Below are positions 18,647-27,111 of a DNA stretch of 51,275 bases, piece by piece (the stretch's first letter is position 1; each line of letters opens with the position of its first letter). The position numbers and the translations under genes are program-made. This DNA is from a virus. The stretch lies in the IMG/VR virus record IMGVR_UViG_3300010299_000006, positions 1-51,275 of that record. One strand, written 5' to 3'. Under the pieces are notes generated by a model. The model did not search any database, had not been told where the DNA came from, and saw only the letters and a program-made list of their open reading frames with translations.

Positions 18647-18986
18647 ATAGCTCTTCAGGGTGCCTTGTGTAGATGATCGCTAATCGATCGACGTACTTAT
18701 TGATACATAGTATACCTCTTAGTCCGGGGCGTTCAAATTCAAATACCTCTTCATCATCAGTCTCGAACAAGAATGGCGCTCCGATTGTAGACATATCAGC
18801 TACAATATCGTAGATAGCGTAGATGCTGTCGATGTGTCCGTAGAATGCGTAGCATTCGTTTAGTCCGAATTTTGTTTCGTTGACGTGATCCAACTCAATG
18901 CCTAAGCCTTGGAGTTCTTTCGGTAGTTGCTGTGCAATTGCTTGACTCCCCAAGCACATTGCTAAAACGATCATTAATTTTCTCAT
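18645..18986 (-). CDS. Secreted protein with signal peptide (113 aa)
   Basis: The ATG at 18986 gives MRKLMIVLAMCLGSQAIAQ, a clear Sec signal with an AIAQ cleavage site; an upstream in-frame start would hide the signal. The mature part is acidic, with ETKFGLNECYAFYG and two more Cys that could form a disulfide. The role is unknown; an exported phage protein could modify the cell surface or exclude other phages. It is one of two leftward genes inside the rightward virion region. Confidence 0.68.
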   Translation of the reverse strand: MRKLMIVLAMCLGSQAIAQQLPKELQGLGIELDHVNETKFGLNECYAFYGHIDSIYAIYDIVADMSTIGAPFLFETDDEEVFEFERPGLRGILCINKYVDRLAIIYTRHPEEL

Positions 18987-19085
18987 AGTATTAAAGTTTG
19001 ATTCTGATACAATGATAAACAAATAAAATCATACCAACCAAAAAAAATGTGAAGAAAATTTAAAATTATTTTCTAAAGTGTTGAT

Positions 19086-19562
19086 TTACAGCTTTGTGCC
19101 GCCTTTTGCTCTGGGATCTACAGGTACATTTATTTGCTCCTCCCCAGCCATCTTCCTATAGAACTTGCTGACCATCAGCCTGCCGTTCTGTGATAGCGCA
19201 TACCTGATACGGTAGCTGTACTTTGTTTCTTCACGAAACATATACTCCTCCATAGTCCCGGATCCAGACAGCCTGTCGAAGTGCTTATATATGTAGCCCT
19301 TCGCCTTGAGGGGTTGGATAAGGCGTTGCCACATCTTCCGCTTACTATAGAAGTAAGCCTTCGATGCGTAGTCGATGGTAAAAAACTCTAGATCGTATAT
19401 AAATACCATAAACCGGATCTCCGCCTCGGATATGTTGTAGTTCTTAGCCATATCACGTAGGGCTAGATTCAGGTACTTCAGGTCGTTGGATTTTATGTAT
19501 CTGTCCTTGATAACGGAGAAGTCTCGATACATCTTCTTCCTAGACACCTCGCTCTTAGGCAT
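19086..19562 (-). CDS. Winged-helix (MarR/PadR-like) regulator candidate
   Basis: The ATG at 19562 (MPKSEVSRKKMYRDF) gives 158 residues; the upstream start would lie inside the promoter overlap. Pattern: LRDMAKNYNISEAEIRFMVFIYDLEFFTIDYASKAY, then MWQRLIQPLKAKGYIYKHF and RYALSQNGRLMVSKFYRKM. This is the helix-turn-helix plus wing plus C-terminal helix layout of MarR-type regulators (S-Q-N-G-R-L near the end of the wing). It is transcribed away from the fibre-like gene with overlapping promoters, so it may control that switch. Confidence 0.62.
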   Translation of the reverse strand: MPKSEVSRKKMYRDFSVIKDRYIKSNDLKYLNLALRDMAKNYNISEAEIRFMVFIYDLEFFTIDYASKAYFYSKRKMWQRLIQPLKAKGYIYKHFDRLSGSGTMEEYMFREETKYSYRIRYALSQNGRLMVSKFYRKMAGEEQINVPVDPRAKGGTKL

Positions 19563-19576
19563 AACATTGAATTTAA

Positions 19577-19594
19577 TATCTTTGTACAAAATTA
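19577..19594. promoter_or_regulatory. Overlapping divergent -7 elements around TTTGTACAAA
   Basis: The plus strand carries TATCTTTG (19577-19584) and the minus strand TAATTTTG (19594-19587), both matching TAnnTTTG and sharing the palindrome TTTGTACAAA (19581-19590). The elements point away from each other: rightward to the ATG at 19601, leftward to 19562. Polymerase could occupy only one at a time, making a simple mutually exclusive switch. -33 elements are not clear. Confidence 0.6.
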
Positions 19595-19600
19595 ATATTT

Positions 19601-20341
19601 ATGAGCACGCTCTCAGGACAAAAGATAAAAGATAAGTTCGGGAACCTCCTTCACGTGGAAGGTGGGCTTACCTCAACCACTAAAGATGTAGAGGACGGAA
19701 CCGGCGACGCATCAGCATTAAAACTGTCAACAACTACGGTAGAGGTGGACGGAACACTAAACTTTACCTCAGCCCCTTCTACAGACAACACAGAATCTAC
19801 AGCGCTATTGATAGATGGCTCGGATAACGTAGTAAAGCGTGAGCTAAACAGCGTAGCATTTAACGGTCAGGCATTTCCAGAAACGGTTATAGGAACTGTT
19901 GAAACAGATCAAGCTATTACAGGATCCACTACTGAGACACTGGTATTTGCAGCTATAGACAATGGAAACGATGGTAAAAGCTTCCACTTATATAGCGGAA
20001 CATCTGTACTTACTCTTACCCCAGCCAGCGGTGAGGTTCTTGTAGGTCAAGACGGTCTACTGAAGATATCTGGCAGCTTTAGAGCTGTGGTGCCTACCAA
20101 CAACACAACTATAAATTATACCCTTGAGCGTAGCACAGACAGTGGATCCACTTGGTCTACCTATAGCGAGGTTGATGTAATCAAATCCGTAGGGGATGCA
20201 ACAGCTGTACAGGTACACTCATTCTTCGGTACCTTCCTTGTTCGTGACGGATACATCTATAGAATACGCATCACTCCATCGTCAAGCATCACTGTCAAGC
20301 CGGGAACACAAGTAGAGTTTAACAGACGCCAACCACAATAA
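19601..20341 (+). CDS. Virion fibre-like protein (246 aa)
   Basis: Starts MSTLSGQKIKDKFGNLLHVEGGLTST, a pattern I associate with N-terminal attachment parts of Bacteroidota phage fibre proteins, then VEDGTGDASALKLSTT repeats rich in Thr/Ser/Gly. The C-terminal half is beta-rich (YTLERSTDSGSTW, YIYRIRITPSSS). Likely a trimeric head or tail fibre/appendage. The stop overlaps the next start (TAATG). Confidence 0.6.
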   Translation: MSTLSGQKIKDKFGNLLHVEGGLTSTTKDVEDGTGDASALKLSTTTVEVDGTLNFTSAPSTDNTESTALLIDGSDNVVKRELNSVAFNGQAFPETVIGTVETDQAITGSTTETLVFAAIDNGNDGKSFHLYSGTSVLTLTPASGEVLVGQDGLLKISGSFRAVVPTNNTTINYTLERSTDSGSTWSTYSEVDVIKSVGDATAVQVHSFFGTFLVRDGYIYRIRITPSSSITVKPGTQVEFNRRQPQ

Positions 20342-20667
20342 TGAAAGATAGCCATAGAGACTGCATCGAGGAGATTCAGGAGCTGATGCTCCAGATCCTT
20401 GAGGTAGTTAAAAAATACGAACTAGAGGACGAGGTTCTTGTAGCTATGGCTGTGGGGTTCTTGAATATGGACACCGCTGAATTTGCCGCTGATGGTGAGG
20501 GCGTAGAAGTAAATATGAATCTACTATCTTCAATATCTGTGGATAGTGAAGAGGAGCTAGACGACCTACTATCATATTTAGTAGAAGCATACAGAATAGA
20601 ACAGCAAGACAATCCCAGTAACATTAATTACTGGATCAACCGTATGGGCGGTAACGAATTAAATTAA
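20341..20667 (+). CDS. Acidic helical protein (108 aa)
   Basis: Strongly acidic with helices (CIEEIQELMLQILEVVKKYELEDEVLVAMAVGFL) and a second acidic helix (EEELDDLLSYLVEAY). Coupled to the fibre-like gene by a 1-nt overlap. No family recognised; assembly chaperone or regulator would fit the composition, without proof. Confidence 0.6.
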   Translation: MKDSHRDCIEEIQELMLQILEVVKKYELEDEVLVAMAVGFLNMDTAEFAADGEGVEVNMNLLSSISVDSEEELDDLLSYLVEAYRIEQQDNPSNINYWINRMGGNELN

Positions 20668-20672
20668 ACGAA

Positions 20673-20903
20673 ATGATACGTAAAATAATCATTGGGGTAG
20701 ACCCCCTGAAAGCTATGGCTTACTATGTAGGTCAGAAGGCCGGAGACTCTAAAGTAGACGCCATCATCCTAGACGATGCCTACCTGCACAAATACAAAGA
20801 AAAAAGATACCTAGTATATATAAAGCACCCTAAGAATGGTGTGATGCTATGGAAGAGCGTGGAGAACGTTCCCGTACTTATTGAGTACGACCTAGAGTTT
20901 TAA
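20673..20903 (+). CDS. Small basic alpha/beta protein (76 aa)
   Basis: Begins MIRKIIIGVDPLKAMAYYVGQKAG and ends with a beta region (LVYIKHPKNGVMLWKS, LIEYDLEF). Conserved-looking phage hypothetical upstream of the GroES-like gene. No catalytic motif seen. Confidence 0.6.
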   Translation: MIRKIIIGVDPLKAMAYYVGQKAGDSKVDAIILDDAYLHKYKEKRYLVYIKHPKNGVMLWKSVENVPVLIEYDLEF

Positions 20904-20923
20904 GGAAACTAAATTTAATTTAT

Positions 20924-21511
20924 ATGCGTAGTATATACGACTTCTTTGTGCACCTGCCCAAGGCGTTCAATGACGAGATACAGATGGGCGATACCAGCCT
21001 ATATCTCGACCCGAAATTCAACGAGTTTAAGAACAGAAAGATGGAGGCCGAGGTGGTAGCCATCCCTGAAAAGTATGAGACCAACGTGAAGGTTGGAGAC
21101 ACGCTGTATTTTCATCACCACGTAGTCATTGCCGGTAACGGTAGAGGACAAGTAGTAAAAGATGATATCTACTATGTACGCTTCAACCCTAACAATGGAC
21201 AGGCTTGTCAAGCCTACGCCTTCAAGTGTAAAGACACCGGCAAGGTGGAGCTCATCTCTGATTGGATCTTCCTAACGCCAGAAGAGCAGAAGGACGAGGA
21301 GGTCACAGAATCAGGCATCGTAGTATCTACCAAGAAACCTAAGTACAACCAGTTCGGGTATGTGCTGTACGATTCCCCACGTGTGCAGGAGCTAGGGCTA
21401 AAGTCCGGAGATAAGGTGATGATAATGAAGAACACCGACTACGAGATGGAGGTAGATGGACAGATACTCTACCGTGTACATATGGACGATATCTACGCCA
21501 CTGGATTCTGA
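20924..21511 (+). CDS. GroES-like co-chaperonin domain protein
   Basis: The protein has 195 residues in two similar halves. The first half has VKVGDTLYFHHHVV. The second ends LKSGDKVMIMKNTDYEMEVDGQILYRVHMDDIYATGF, which follows the Cpn10 pattern GDKV ... G-x-E-V ... DGxxY ... R-x-D-I-(Y/L)A. Phages such as T4 encode their own GroES replacement (gp31) so that the host GroEL can fold the capsid protein. The place shortly before the packaging and capsid genes fits. Other Cpn10-fold uses cannot be excluded. Confidence 0.68.
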   Translation: MRSIYDFFVHLPKAFNDEIQMGDTSLYLDPKFNEFKNRKMEAEVVAIPEKYETNVKVGDTLYFHHHVVIAGNGRGQVVKDDIYYVRFNPNNGQACQAYAFKCKDTGKVELISDWIFLTPEEQKDEEVTESGIVVSTKKPKYNQFGYVLYDSPRVQELGLKSGDKVMIMKNTDYEMEVDGQILYRVHMDDIYATGF

Positions 21512-21807
21512 TGGGACGCAAGAGAATGTTCAGCAGTGTAAGGGCTGGTGAAGAGCTGCTGGATGCTATGGCTCAGGCCATACGCAACATCACCGAAGAG
21601 ATCAAAAAGCCCGTAGACTCGGACCTCACAGGGTCCGGTCGTAGGGCGGAACTCAAGAGCATAAAAGAGTCAGCTCTAGATGCTAAAGAGTTGATCACAG
21701 AATACCAGAAGCTCGAAACAATGATTAAAGAGCTGAAGGAGACTGGAGGGATTGAGGATGCTAGAGATTTCTCTGGCGGGTTAGCAGAAAGGTATGCTCA
21801 GCGTTAG
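21511..21807 (+). CDS. Candidate small terminase subunit
   Basis: The protein has 98 residues. Basic N-terminus (MGRKRMFSSVRAGEELLD), long helix, and a coiled-coil region (AKELITEYQKLETMIKELKETGG). It is coupled to the GroES-like gene (TGATG) and stands next to the large terminase, where small terminase genes usually lie. No helix-turn-helix is obvious, so the name rests on position and helical character. Confidence 0.4.
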   Translation: MGRKRMFSSVRAGEELLDAMAQAIRNITEEIKKPVDSDLTGSGRRAELKSIKESALDAKELITEYQKLETMIKELKETGGIEDARDFSGGLAERYAQR

Positions 21808-21932
21808 TATAAGTGGTGGTGAACAGCTGCAATCTCGCAGTCTGCTTTCACACAATTTGTATATACGTGGGATCCTGTTGCACAGGACGTAAGCATTAAC
21901 ATACCGATGATAACTAGAATAATTTTCTTCAT
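21804..21932 (-). CDS. Antisense-oriented small lipoprotein (42 aa)
   Basis: The frame from the ATG at 21932 encodes MKKIILVIIGMLMLTSCATG, a clear lipoprotein signal with a lipobox LTSC (Cys17), and a short mature part with two cysteines and HHH near the end. It is leftward between two rightward genes and has its own TATATTTTG element at 21962-21970. Its end overlaps the preceding rightward gene by 4 nt. Possibly a moron-type surface gene. Confidence 0.6.
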   Translation of the reverse strand: MKKIILVIIGMLMLTSCATGSHVYTNCVKADCEIAAVHHHLY

Positions 21933-21961
21933 AGTCCTAATGTTAATTTAATGTAAAGCTA

Positions 21962-21970
21962 CAAAATATA
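21962..21970 (-). promoter_or_regulatory. Promoter-like TATATTTTG for the small lipoprotein
   Basis: On the minus strand TATATTTTGTAGC lies about 30 nt upstream of the ATG at 21932. The same string occurs upstream of the leftward 40-aa gene at 2259. Confidence 0.4.
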
Positions 21971-21976
21971 ATTTAA

Positions 21977-24100
21977 ATGGCAGGTCTAAAAGACATAGAA
22001 GGTTACGACGAGAAGGTGATCAACATCTGTCCGGACGATACATCTGGCGAGATAATAGAGCTTGCTGACCTGTTTATACAGCTACCTAAAGTACCGGCAA
22101 AGAACAAGATCTTATACCACGACAGACCCAAGAAGGATCAGCGTTGGGAGCGTCAGGAGATGCCTACCGAGCTGTCCAGAATACGCAGTATGGATGAGTG
22201 GTACGATATGCCTAAAGAGTTTAAGAAGAAGTACGAGCCATACATCGAGCAAGAATTTGAAAGACGTAAAAAGGGGTTGTGGTTTTTCAATAACGGTGAG
22301 CCCACCTATATAACGGGCTCCCACTATATGATGCTCCAGTGGAGTAAGATCGATGCCAGCTTCTATGGATACTATATGCGATTCCAGAGAGACATCTCCT
22401 ACCATATGGAAGCGTGCTTCATAGACCCTAGGTGCGCTGGACAGCTATACACCAAGTGTCGCCGCTCTGGATATACAAACATCGCTGCCAGCAAGGTTGA
22501 CGACGTAGGTACGTCAACCTACGATGCTACCATAGGGATTATGTCGAAGACCGGTAAAGACGCACAGGAGAACATCTTTATGAAGAAGGTGGTGGGGATG
22601 TACCGACAGTATCCATTCTTCTTTAAGCCTATCCAAGACGGTACCACAAACCCTAGAACGGAGCTCGCCTTCCGTGAGCCGAGTAAGCGCATCACCAAGA
22701 ACAATAAGACCAGCTTCAAGGGTCAAGCCCTGAATACTATAGTAAACTGGCGCAACACCACCTCCAATGCATACGATGGGGAGAAACTAAAGCTGTTGTT
22801 CATCGATGAGGGCGGTAAGTTTGAGAAGCCTGAAGACATCCTAGAGGTGTGGCGCATCCAGCGTACCTGTCTTATGGTAGGGCGTAAATTTGTCGGCAAG
22901 GCGATCATCGGATCAACAGTTAACCCACTGGATAAGGGCGGTAGAAACTACCGTGACCTGTGGGATATGTCTAACCCCAACGACCGAAACTCTAACGGTA
23001 GGACCAAGAGTATGCTCTATCGCATATTCGTCCCTGCCTACGAAGCCCTAGAAGGCTTCTTTGATATCTATGGTAATCCTGTTATTGAAGATCCTGAAGA
23101 ACCTGTAATGGGTGTGGATGGCGAACAGATAGATATAGGGTCTAAAACCTATCTCAAGAATGAACGCAAAGGATTGTCAGGTGATAGCAATGAGCTTAAC
23201 GAAAGCATACGCCAGTTCCCTTTTACGGCAGAGGAAGCCTTCAGAGACTCCACTAAGTCTAGCCTCTTTAATATCGCAAAGATCTACGAGCAAATAGAGT
23301 ACAACCAAGACCTCTACCCACAGCCCGTAATCAGAGGTAACTTCGTATGGGTAGACGGAAAGCAGGATACCAGCGTAATCTTTAAGCCTGATATCAACGG
23401 TAGGTTCCGTGTGTCGTGGATGCCACCTGCAGGACTCCGCAATAAGATGGATCTGGAGCGTGGGAAGAAATCTCCGGGCAACGACTGGCTAGGTGTAGGC
23501 GGTGTCGATAGCTACGACCTTGACGCTACAGTTGATGGAAGAGGCTCTAAGGGAGCCTTCCACCTCTACAATAAATTCAATATGGAGTACCCCTCTAATA
23601 TGTTTGTAGTAGAGTACGCATCACGCCCACCACTGGCTAGGATCTTCTACGAGGATGTGCTAATGGCTGCAGTATTCTATGGGTATAAAATACTAATAGA
23701 GAACAACAAGTACGGCATCGCACGATACTTCGAGATGCGTGGCTACGACGAGTACTTGATGGACCGCCCTGAGCATCTCAAGTCAACAGCTAGAGTAACG
23801 GTAAAGACTAAAGGTATCCCATCGAATTCACAGGACGTGATACAGGCACACGCACAGGCAATAGAGTCTTATATCCACGAGTATGTGGGTATGGATGATA
23901 ACGGTAACTACCAGCCTATGTACTTCAATAGAACGCTGGAAGATTGGATCAATTTTCGCATAGATAATCGTACACAATATGACCTTACGATATCTTCTGG
24001 ATTGGCATTGCTGGCTGCACAAAGAGTCAAGAAAAAGAAAGTTAAAAAAGACAACTCAGACAAGACGTTCTTCAGAAAGGGCAAGATTATCCAGCGTTGA
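21977..24100 (+). CDS. terL: Terminase large subunit
   Basis: The protein has 707 residues. An N-terminal extension leads to the ATPase: TKCRRSGYTNIAASK stands where the Walker A motif is expected (about residue 157) but lacks the usual GK(S/T). A good Walker B LLFIDEGGKF follows near residue 273, and a coupling-motif candidate IIGSTVNP near 312. The C-terminal RNase H-like nuclease has GVDSYDLDATVDGRGSK, with the metal-binding Asp residues, and further downstream EYASRPP. It packages DNA into the prohead through the portal, which is the next gene. Family identity is sound; the altered Walker A is unusual. Confidence 0.88.
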   Translation: MAGLKDIEGYDEKVINICPDDTSGEIIELADLFIQLPKVPAKNKILYHDRPKKDQRWERQEMPTELSRIRSMDEWYDMPKEFKKKYEPYIEQEFERRKKGLWFFNNGEPTYITGSHYMMLQWSKIDASFYGYYMRFQRDISYHMEACFIDPRCAGQLYTKCRRSGYTNIAASKVDDVGTSTYDATIGIMSKTGKDAQENIFMKKVVGMYRQYPFFFKPIQDGTTNPRTELAFREPSKRITKNNKTSFKGQALNTIVNWRNTTSNAYDGEKLKLLFIDEGGKFEKPEDILEVWRIQRTCLMVGRKFVGKAIIGSTVNPLDKGGRNYRDLWDMSNPNDRNSNGRTKSMLYRIFVPAYEALEGFFDIYGNPVIEDPEEPVMGVDGEQIDIGSKTYLKNERKGLSGDSNELNESIRQFPFTAEEAFRDSTKSSLFNIAKIYEQIEYNQDLYPQPVIRGNFVWVDGKQDTSVIFKPDINGRFRVSWMPPAGLRNKMDLERGKKSPGNDWLGVGGVDSYDLDATVDGRGSKGAFHLYNKFNMEYPSNMFVVEYASRPPLARIFYEDVLMAAVFYGYKILIENNKYGIARYFEMRGYDEYLMDRPEHLKSTARVTVKTKGIPSNSQDVIQAHAQAIESYIHEYVGMDDNGNYQPMYFNRTLEDWINFRIDNRTQYDLTISSGLALLAAQRVKKKKVKKDNSDKTFFRKGKIIQR

Positions 24101-24109
24101 TAAAATGGT

Positions 24110-24117
24110 TATATTTG
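24110..24117 (+). promoter_or_regulatory. Bacteroidota -7 promoter element before portal gene
   Basis: TATATTTG followed by CAG, 25 nt before the ATG at 24143. It starts in the short gap after the terminase gene. Confidence 0.55.
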
Positions 24118-24142
24118 CAGTTGATAAAGATTCAGCGAAACG

Positions 24143-26551
24143 ATGAATAATCAAAACAAGTATACTTTTCCAGACCCTTTAGCGCCCACGGAAGAGAAAA
24201 TGAAGAAGGCATACGGGCTAGCGTATGCAAAGTCATTGATGGCTCAATGGGGCGGCATAGATACCGAGGGCAGCCTCTATAAGCGTAGATACAAGGAGTT
24301 TGAAACTTCAAGGGCTTATGCCAATGGTACTCAGGACACTACGATCTATAAACAGATCTTAAATTCGCTGGATCCAAACAATGGTGACGGTAGTATGATG
24401 ACGCTGGACTGGACTCCAGTTCCTATCGTTCCTAAGTTCGCTAAAATCGTTGTTAATAAAATCATCTCCTCATACAGATACCCACAGGTAGAAGCTATCG
24501 ATCCACTCTCTAGATCAGAGAAGGACGTTAAAAAGAAAAAGGTAGCGCTACGCATTGAGAACAAGGAGATGTTCGAAGAGGCAAAAAAATCTGGACTTAA
24601 GGTTGATGTAGATCCGGACTCACTTCCAGAAACACCAGAAGAAGTAGAAATCTTCTTGGACACAAATATTAAGACTGACGCAGAGATCGCTGCACAGCTA
24701 GCTACCAATATGACACTCAGTTGGAACAACTTCGACGAGCGTGTATACCGCAGATGTGTGGAGGATTTGGTGAGCTGTGGTATGGCAGTGACTAAGCGTA
24801 GCAACGATCCCAACTACGGGATCAACGAAGAGTATGTAGACCCGGCGTTCTTTGTGCACAGCTACACTGACGACCCTACATTCTCAGACATCGTATATGC
24901 AGGGCACATCAAGCGCATCTCTATCCAAGAGCTGAAGCGCCTTTGTGGCGACCAGCTCTCTGAAGAGGAGTACCAGAAGATCGCTAAGACAGTGATGAAC
25001 AAGTACGGTAATAATGCTTCTCGCTTTATGGAGAACTATTACGACCAGCGCCTCAGCCGTTACACTTACGGCTACGATGAGTTTACCCTAGAGGTATTGG
25101 ACTTCGAGTTCTTATCTGTTGACTCTATGATCTACGAGAAGAAGAAGTCTAGATTCGGAAACATCGGATTCTACTACAAGGGCAATACCTACGAAACGCC
25201 AAAGAACAGCGTATACGATAGAGAGCCTGTACAGATGAATAACGCCACCGTGTACGGAGGTATGTACATCATTGGTACAGAGCACATCTTGAACTACGGA
25301 CAAAAGAACAACGTCCCTAAGAATATCCACGACATCACACGTGCACAGATGTCCTACTCTGTGGTAGCGACAAACATTAGAAATATGGTTCCTAAGAGCC
25401 TTGTTTCTAGCGTCATTGGTTTCGCAGATCAACTACAGCTGTCGCACCTAAAGATTCAACAGGCCATTGCTAAGGCGAAGCCTGACGGCATCATCATTGA
25501 CGTTGAGGGTCTAGAGAATGTAGACCTTGGTCGTGGTGGAGATTTACAACCATTAGAGATTCAAGACATCTACGAGCAAACAGGTGTGTTCTACTACCGC
25601 AGTAAGAACCCAGAGGGCGGTTTCCAAAACCCGCCCGTTCGTCAGATCGACAACAGCATTAGAAACATCAACGAGCTTATCGCCCTGTACAACCACTACC
25701 TACGTATGATCCGTGATGCCACGGGTATCAATGAGGTGGCTGACGGTACCACACCTAAAGGTGAAGCCTTAGTAGGGGTAAACCAGATGGCAATGGCAGC
25801 AGCAAACAATGCGCTATACGATGTTACTAACGCTAGTATGATATTATACAGGAAGGTCTGTGAAGACATTATAAAATGTCTACAGATCCTTCCTTCGCAA
25901 TCTGTCTTGTATAGCGTGTACGAGAAAGCCATTGGCAAGACCAATATGGAGGTGTTGAACAGCTTCAAGGATCTTCCGATGTACAACTTCGGCATCCGTG
26001 TATTATCAGACCTTAGTGATAAAGATCGTCAGTACCTAGAGCAGAATATTCAGATCGCCCTAGGTCAGAGAGAGATAGATCTTGAAGACGCCATCGCTAT
26101 TAGAAACATCAAGGATGTTGATCAGGCAGAACGCCTATTGATCATCCGCCGCAAGAAGCGTATCGCTAAGCAGCAGGAGATGCAGCAGATGAATATCCAA
26201 GCGCAAGCTCAGGCTAACGCTCAGGCATCTCAGGTAGCTGCCCAAGCTGAGGTTCAGAAGCAGCAGGCGCTAGTACAACTAGAGATGCAGAAGAAGCAGA
26301 TGGAGTACCAGCTCAAGTCTCAGTTGGCACAGCTAGAACACCAGATGCGTATGGAGCTTGAGAAAATGAAAGGCGAGTTTGGTGTGATGGAGCAGCAGAT
26401 CGAAAGCCGAGTAATCTCTGATAGAGAAGCTATGAAGGAAGACCGTAAAGACGGCCGTGTTAAGAAGCAGGCTGTAGAGCAGTCTAAGCTTATAAGCCAG
26501 CGTAAGGGTTACCGAGGCGAGCTCCCCGATGAATCAGATATATTTTCATAA
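24143..26551 (+). CDS. Portal protein
   Basis: The protein has 802 residues and directly follows the large terminase. The N-terminal and central parts show the helical stem/clip layout of large podovirus portals (PKFAKIVVNKIISSYRYP, GVNQMAMAAANNALYDVTNASM). The last about 130 residues are a Gln/Ala/Glu-rich coiled coil (IQAQAQANAQASQVAAQAEVQ), probably a barrel extending into the capsid as in P22-type portals. Its role is to form the dodecameric ring through which DNA enters and leaves. Confidence 0.83.
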   Translation: MNNQNKYTFPDPLAPTEEKMKKAYGLAYAKSLMAQWGGIDTEGSLYKRRYKEFETSRAYANGTQDTTIYKQILNSLDPNNGDGSMMTLDWTPVPIVPKFAKIVVNKIISSYRYPQVEAIDPLSRSEKDVKKKKVALRIENKEMFEEAKKSGLKVDVDPDSLPETPEEVEIFLDTNIKTDAEIAAQLATNMTLSWNNFDERVYRRCVEDLVSCGMAVTKRSNDPNYGINEEYVDPAFFVHSYTDDPTFSDIVYAGHIKRISIQELKRLCGDQLSEEEYQKIAKTVMNKYGNNASRFMENYYDQRLSRYTYGYDEFTLEVLDFEFLSVDSMIYEKKKSRFGNIGFYYKGNTYETPKNSVYDREPVQMNNATVYGGMYIIGTEHILNYGQKNNVPKNIHDITRAQMSYSVVATNIRNMVPKSLVSSVIGFADQLQLSHLKIQQAIAKAKPDGIIIDVEGLENVDLGRGGDLQPLEIQDIYEQTGVFYYRSKNPEGGFQNPPVRQIDNSIRNINELIALYNHYLRMIRDATGINEVADGTTPKGEALVGVNQMAMAAANNALYDVTNASMILYRKVCEDIIKCLQILPSQSVLYSVYEKAIGKTNMEVLNSFKDLPMYNFGIRVLSDLSDKDRQYLEQNIQIALGQREIDLEDAIAIRNIKDVDQAERLLIIRRKKRIAKQQEMQQMNIQAQAQANAQASQVAAQAEVQKQQALVQLEMQKKQMEYQLKSQLAQLEHQMRMELEKMKGEFGVMEQQIESRVISDREAMKEDRKDGRVKKQAVEQSKLISQRKGYRGELPDESDIFS

Positions 26552-26557
26552 AAACAC

Positions 26558-26565
26558 TAACTTTG
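26558..26565 (+). promoter_or_regulatory. Bacteroidota -7 promoter element
   Basis: TAACTTTG followed by CA, 16 nt before the ATG at 26582. It would start the transcript of the two small genes and the fibre genes. Confidence 0.6.
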
Positions 26566-26581
26566 CAAAAAACAAATAATA

Positions 26582-26848
26582 ATGGCTCAAAAATTACAGA
26601 GAGACGCTAACTTCAATCTTCAGGCTTTTGGTCAGGCTGGATTCGATTTGGTGGCTGCATCAGAAACGGTAAACTCTCATAACTATATTGCTATCACCGC
26701 TTTGGAAGACGCTCAGATTGACGCTACCGCAACAGAAGGTGATAGCCTTACAGATATAACAATACCAGCGGGACTCACAATCTTCGGAAGGTTTACCTCT
26801 GTCACTTGCGACTCAGGTAAAATATTAGTATATAGAGAGGTACTATAA
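26582..26848 (+). CDS. Small virion protein, beta-rich (88 aa)
   Basis: Sequence MAQKLQRDANFNLQAFGQAGFDLVAAS followed by an Ala/Thr/Asp-rich beta region (IAITALEDAQIDATATEG ... TIFGRFTSVTCDSGKIL). This resembles short head-decoration or spike-base proteins of phages. Coupled by TAATG to the next gene. Confidence 0.55.
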   Translation: MAQKLQRDANFNLQAFGQAGFDLVAASETVNSHNYIAITALEDAQIDATATEGDSLTDITIPAGLTIFGRFTSVTCDSGKILVYREVL

Positions 26849-27111
26849 TGTTAGTCTCAGGCTCATCAATACTTACCGGCGGTGTTCTCCGCCCATACTA
26901 TGTCGTTGCCGCCTCATATTTTAAAAAGCGTGCGGTAGACGATGGCGCTATAGTAGAGTCTATTAGCTGCGTAAAAAATGGAATTAAGTCTATGGGAGAC
27001 GCAGACTCTGGGCGGGTATTGTTTGACGCATATGATCTTAGAGTTGAAACAGCAGGTGGCTCTACAGAGGCTCGTACTTGCACGATTAACGAACTAAACG
27101 AACTATTATAA
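26848..27111 (+). CDS. Small virion-associated protein (87 aa)
   Basis: MLVSGSSILTGGVLRPYYVVAASYFKKRAVDDGA and a C-terminal VETAGGSTEARTCTINELNELL. Coupled by single-base stop/start overlaps on both sides, so it is made together with the fibre proteins. No family recognised. Confidence 0.55.
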   Translation: MLVSGSSILTGGVLRPYYVVAASYFKKRAVDDGAIVESISCVKNGIKSMGDADSGRVLFDAYDLRVETAGGSTEARTCTINELNELL

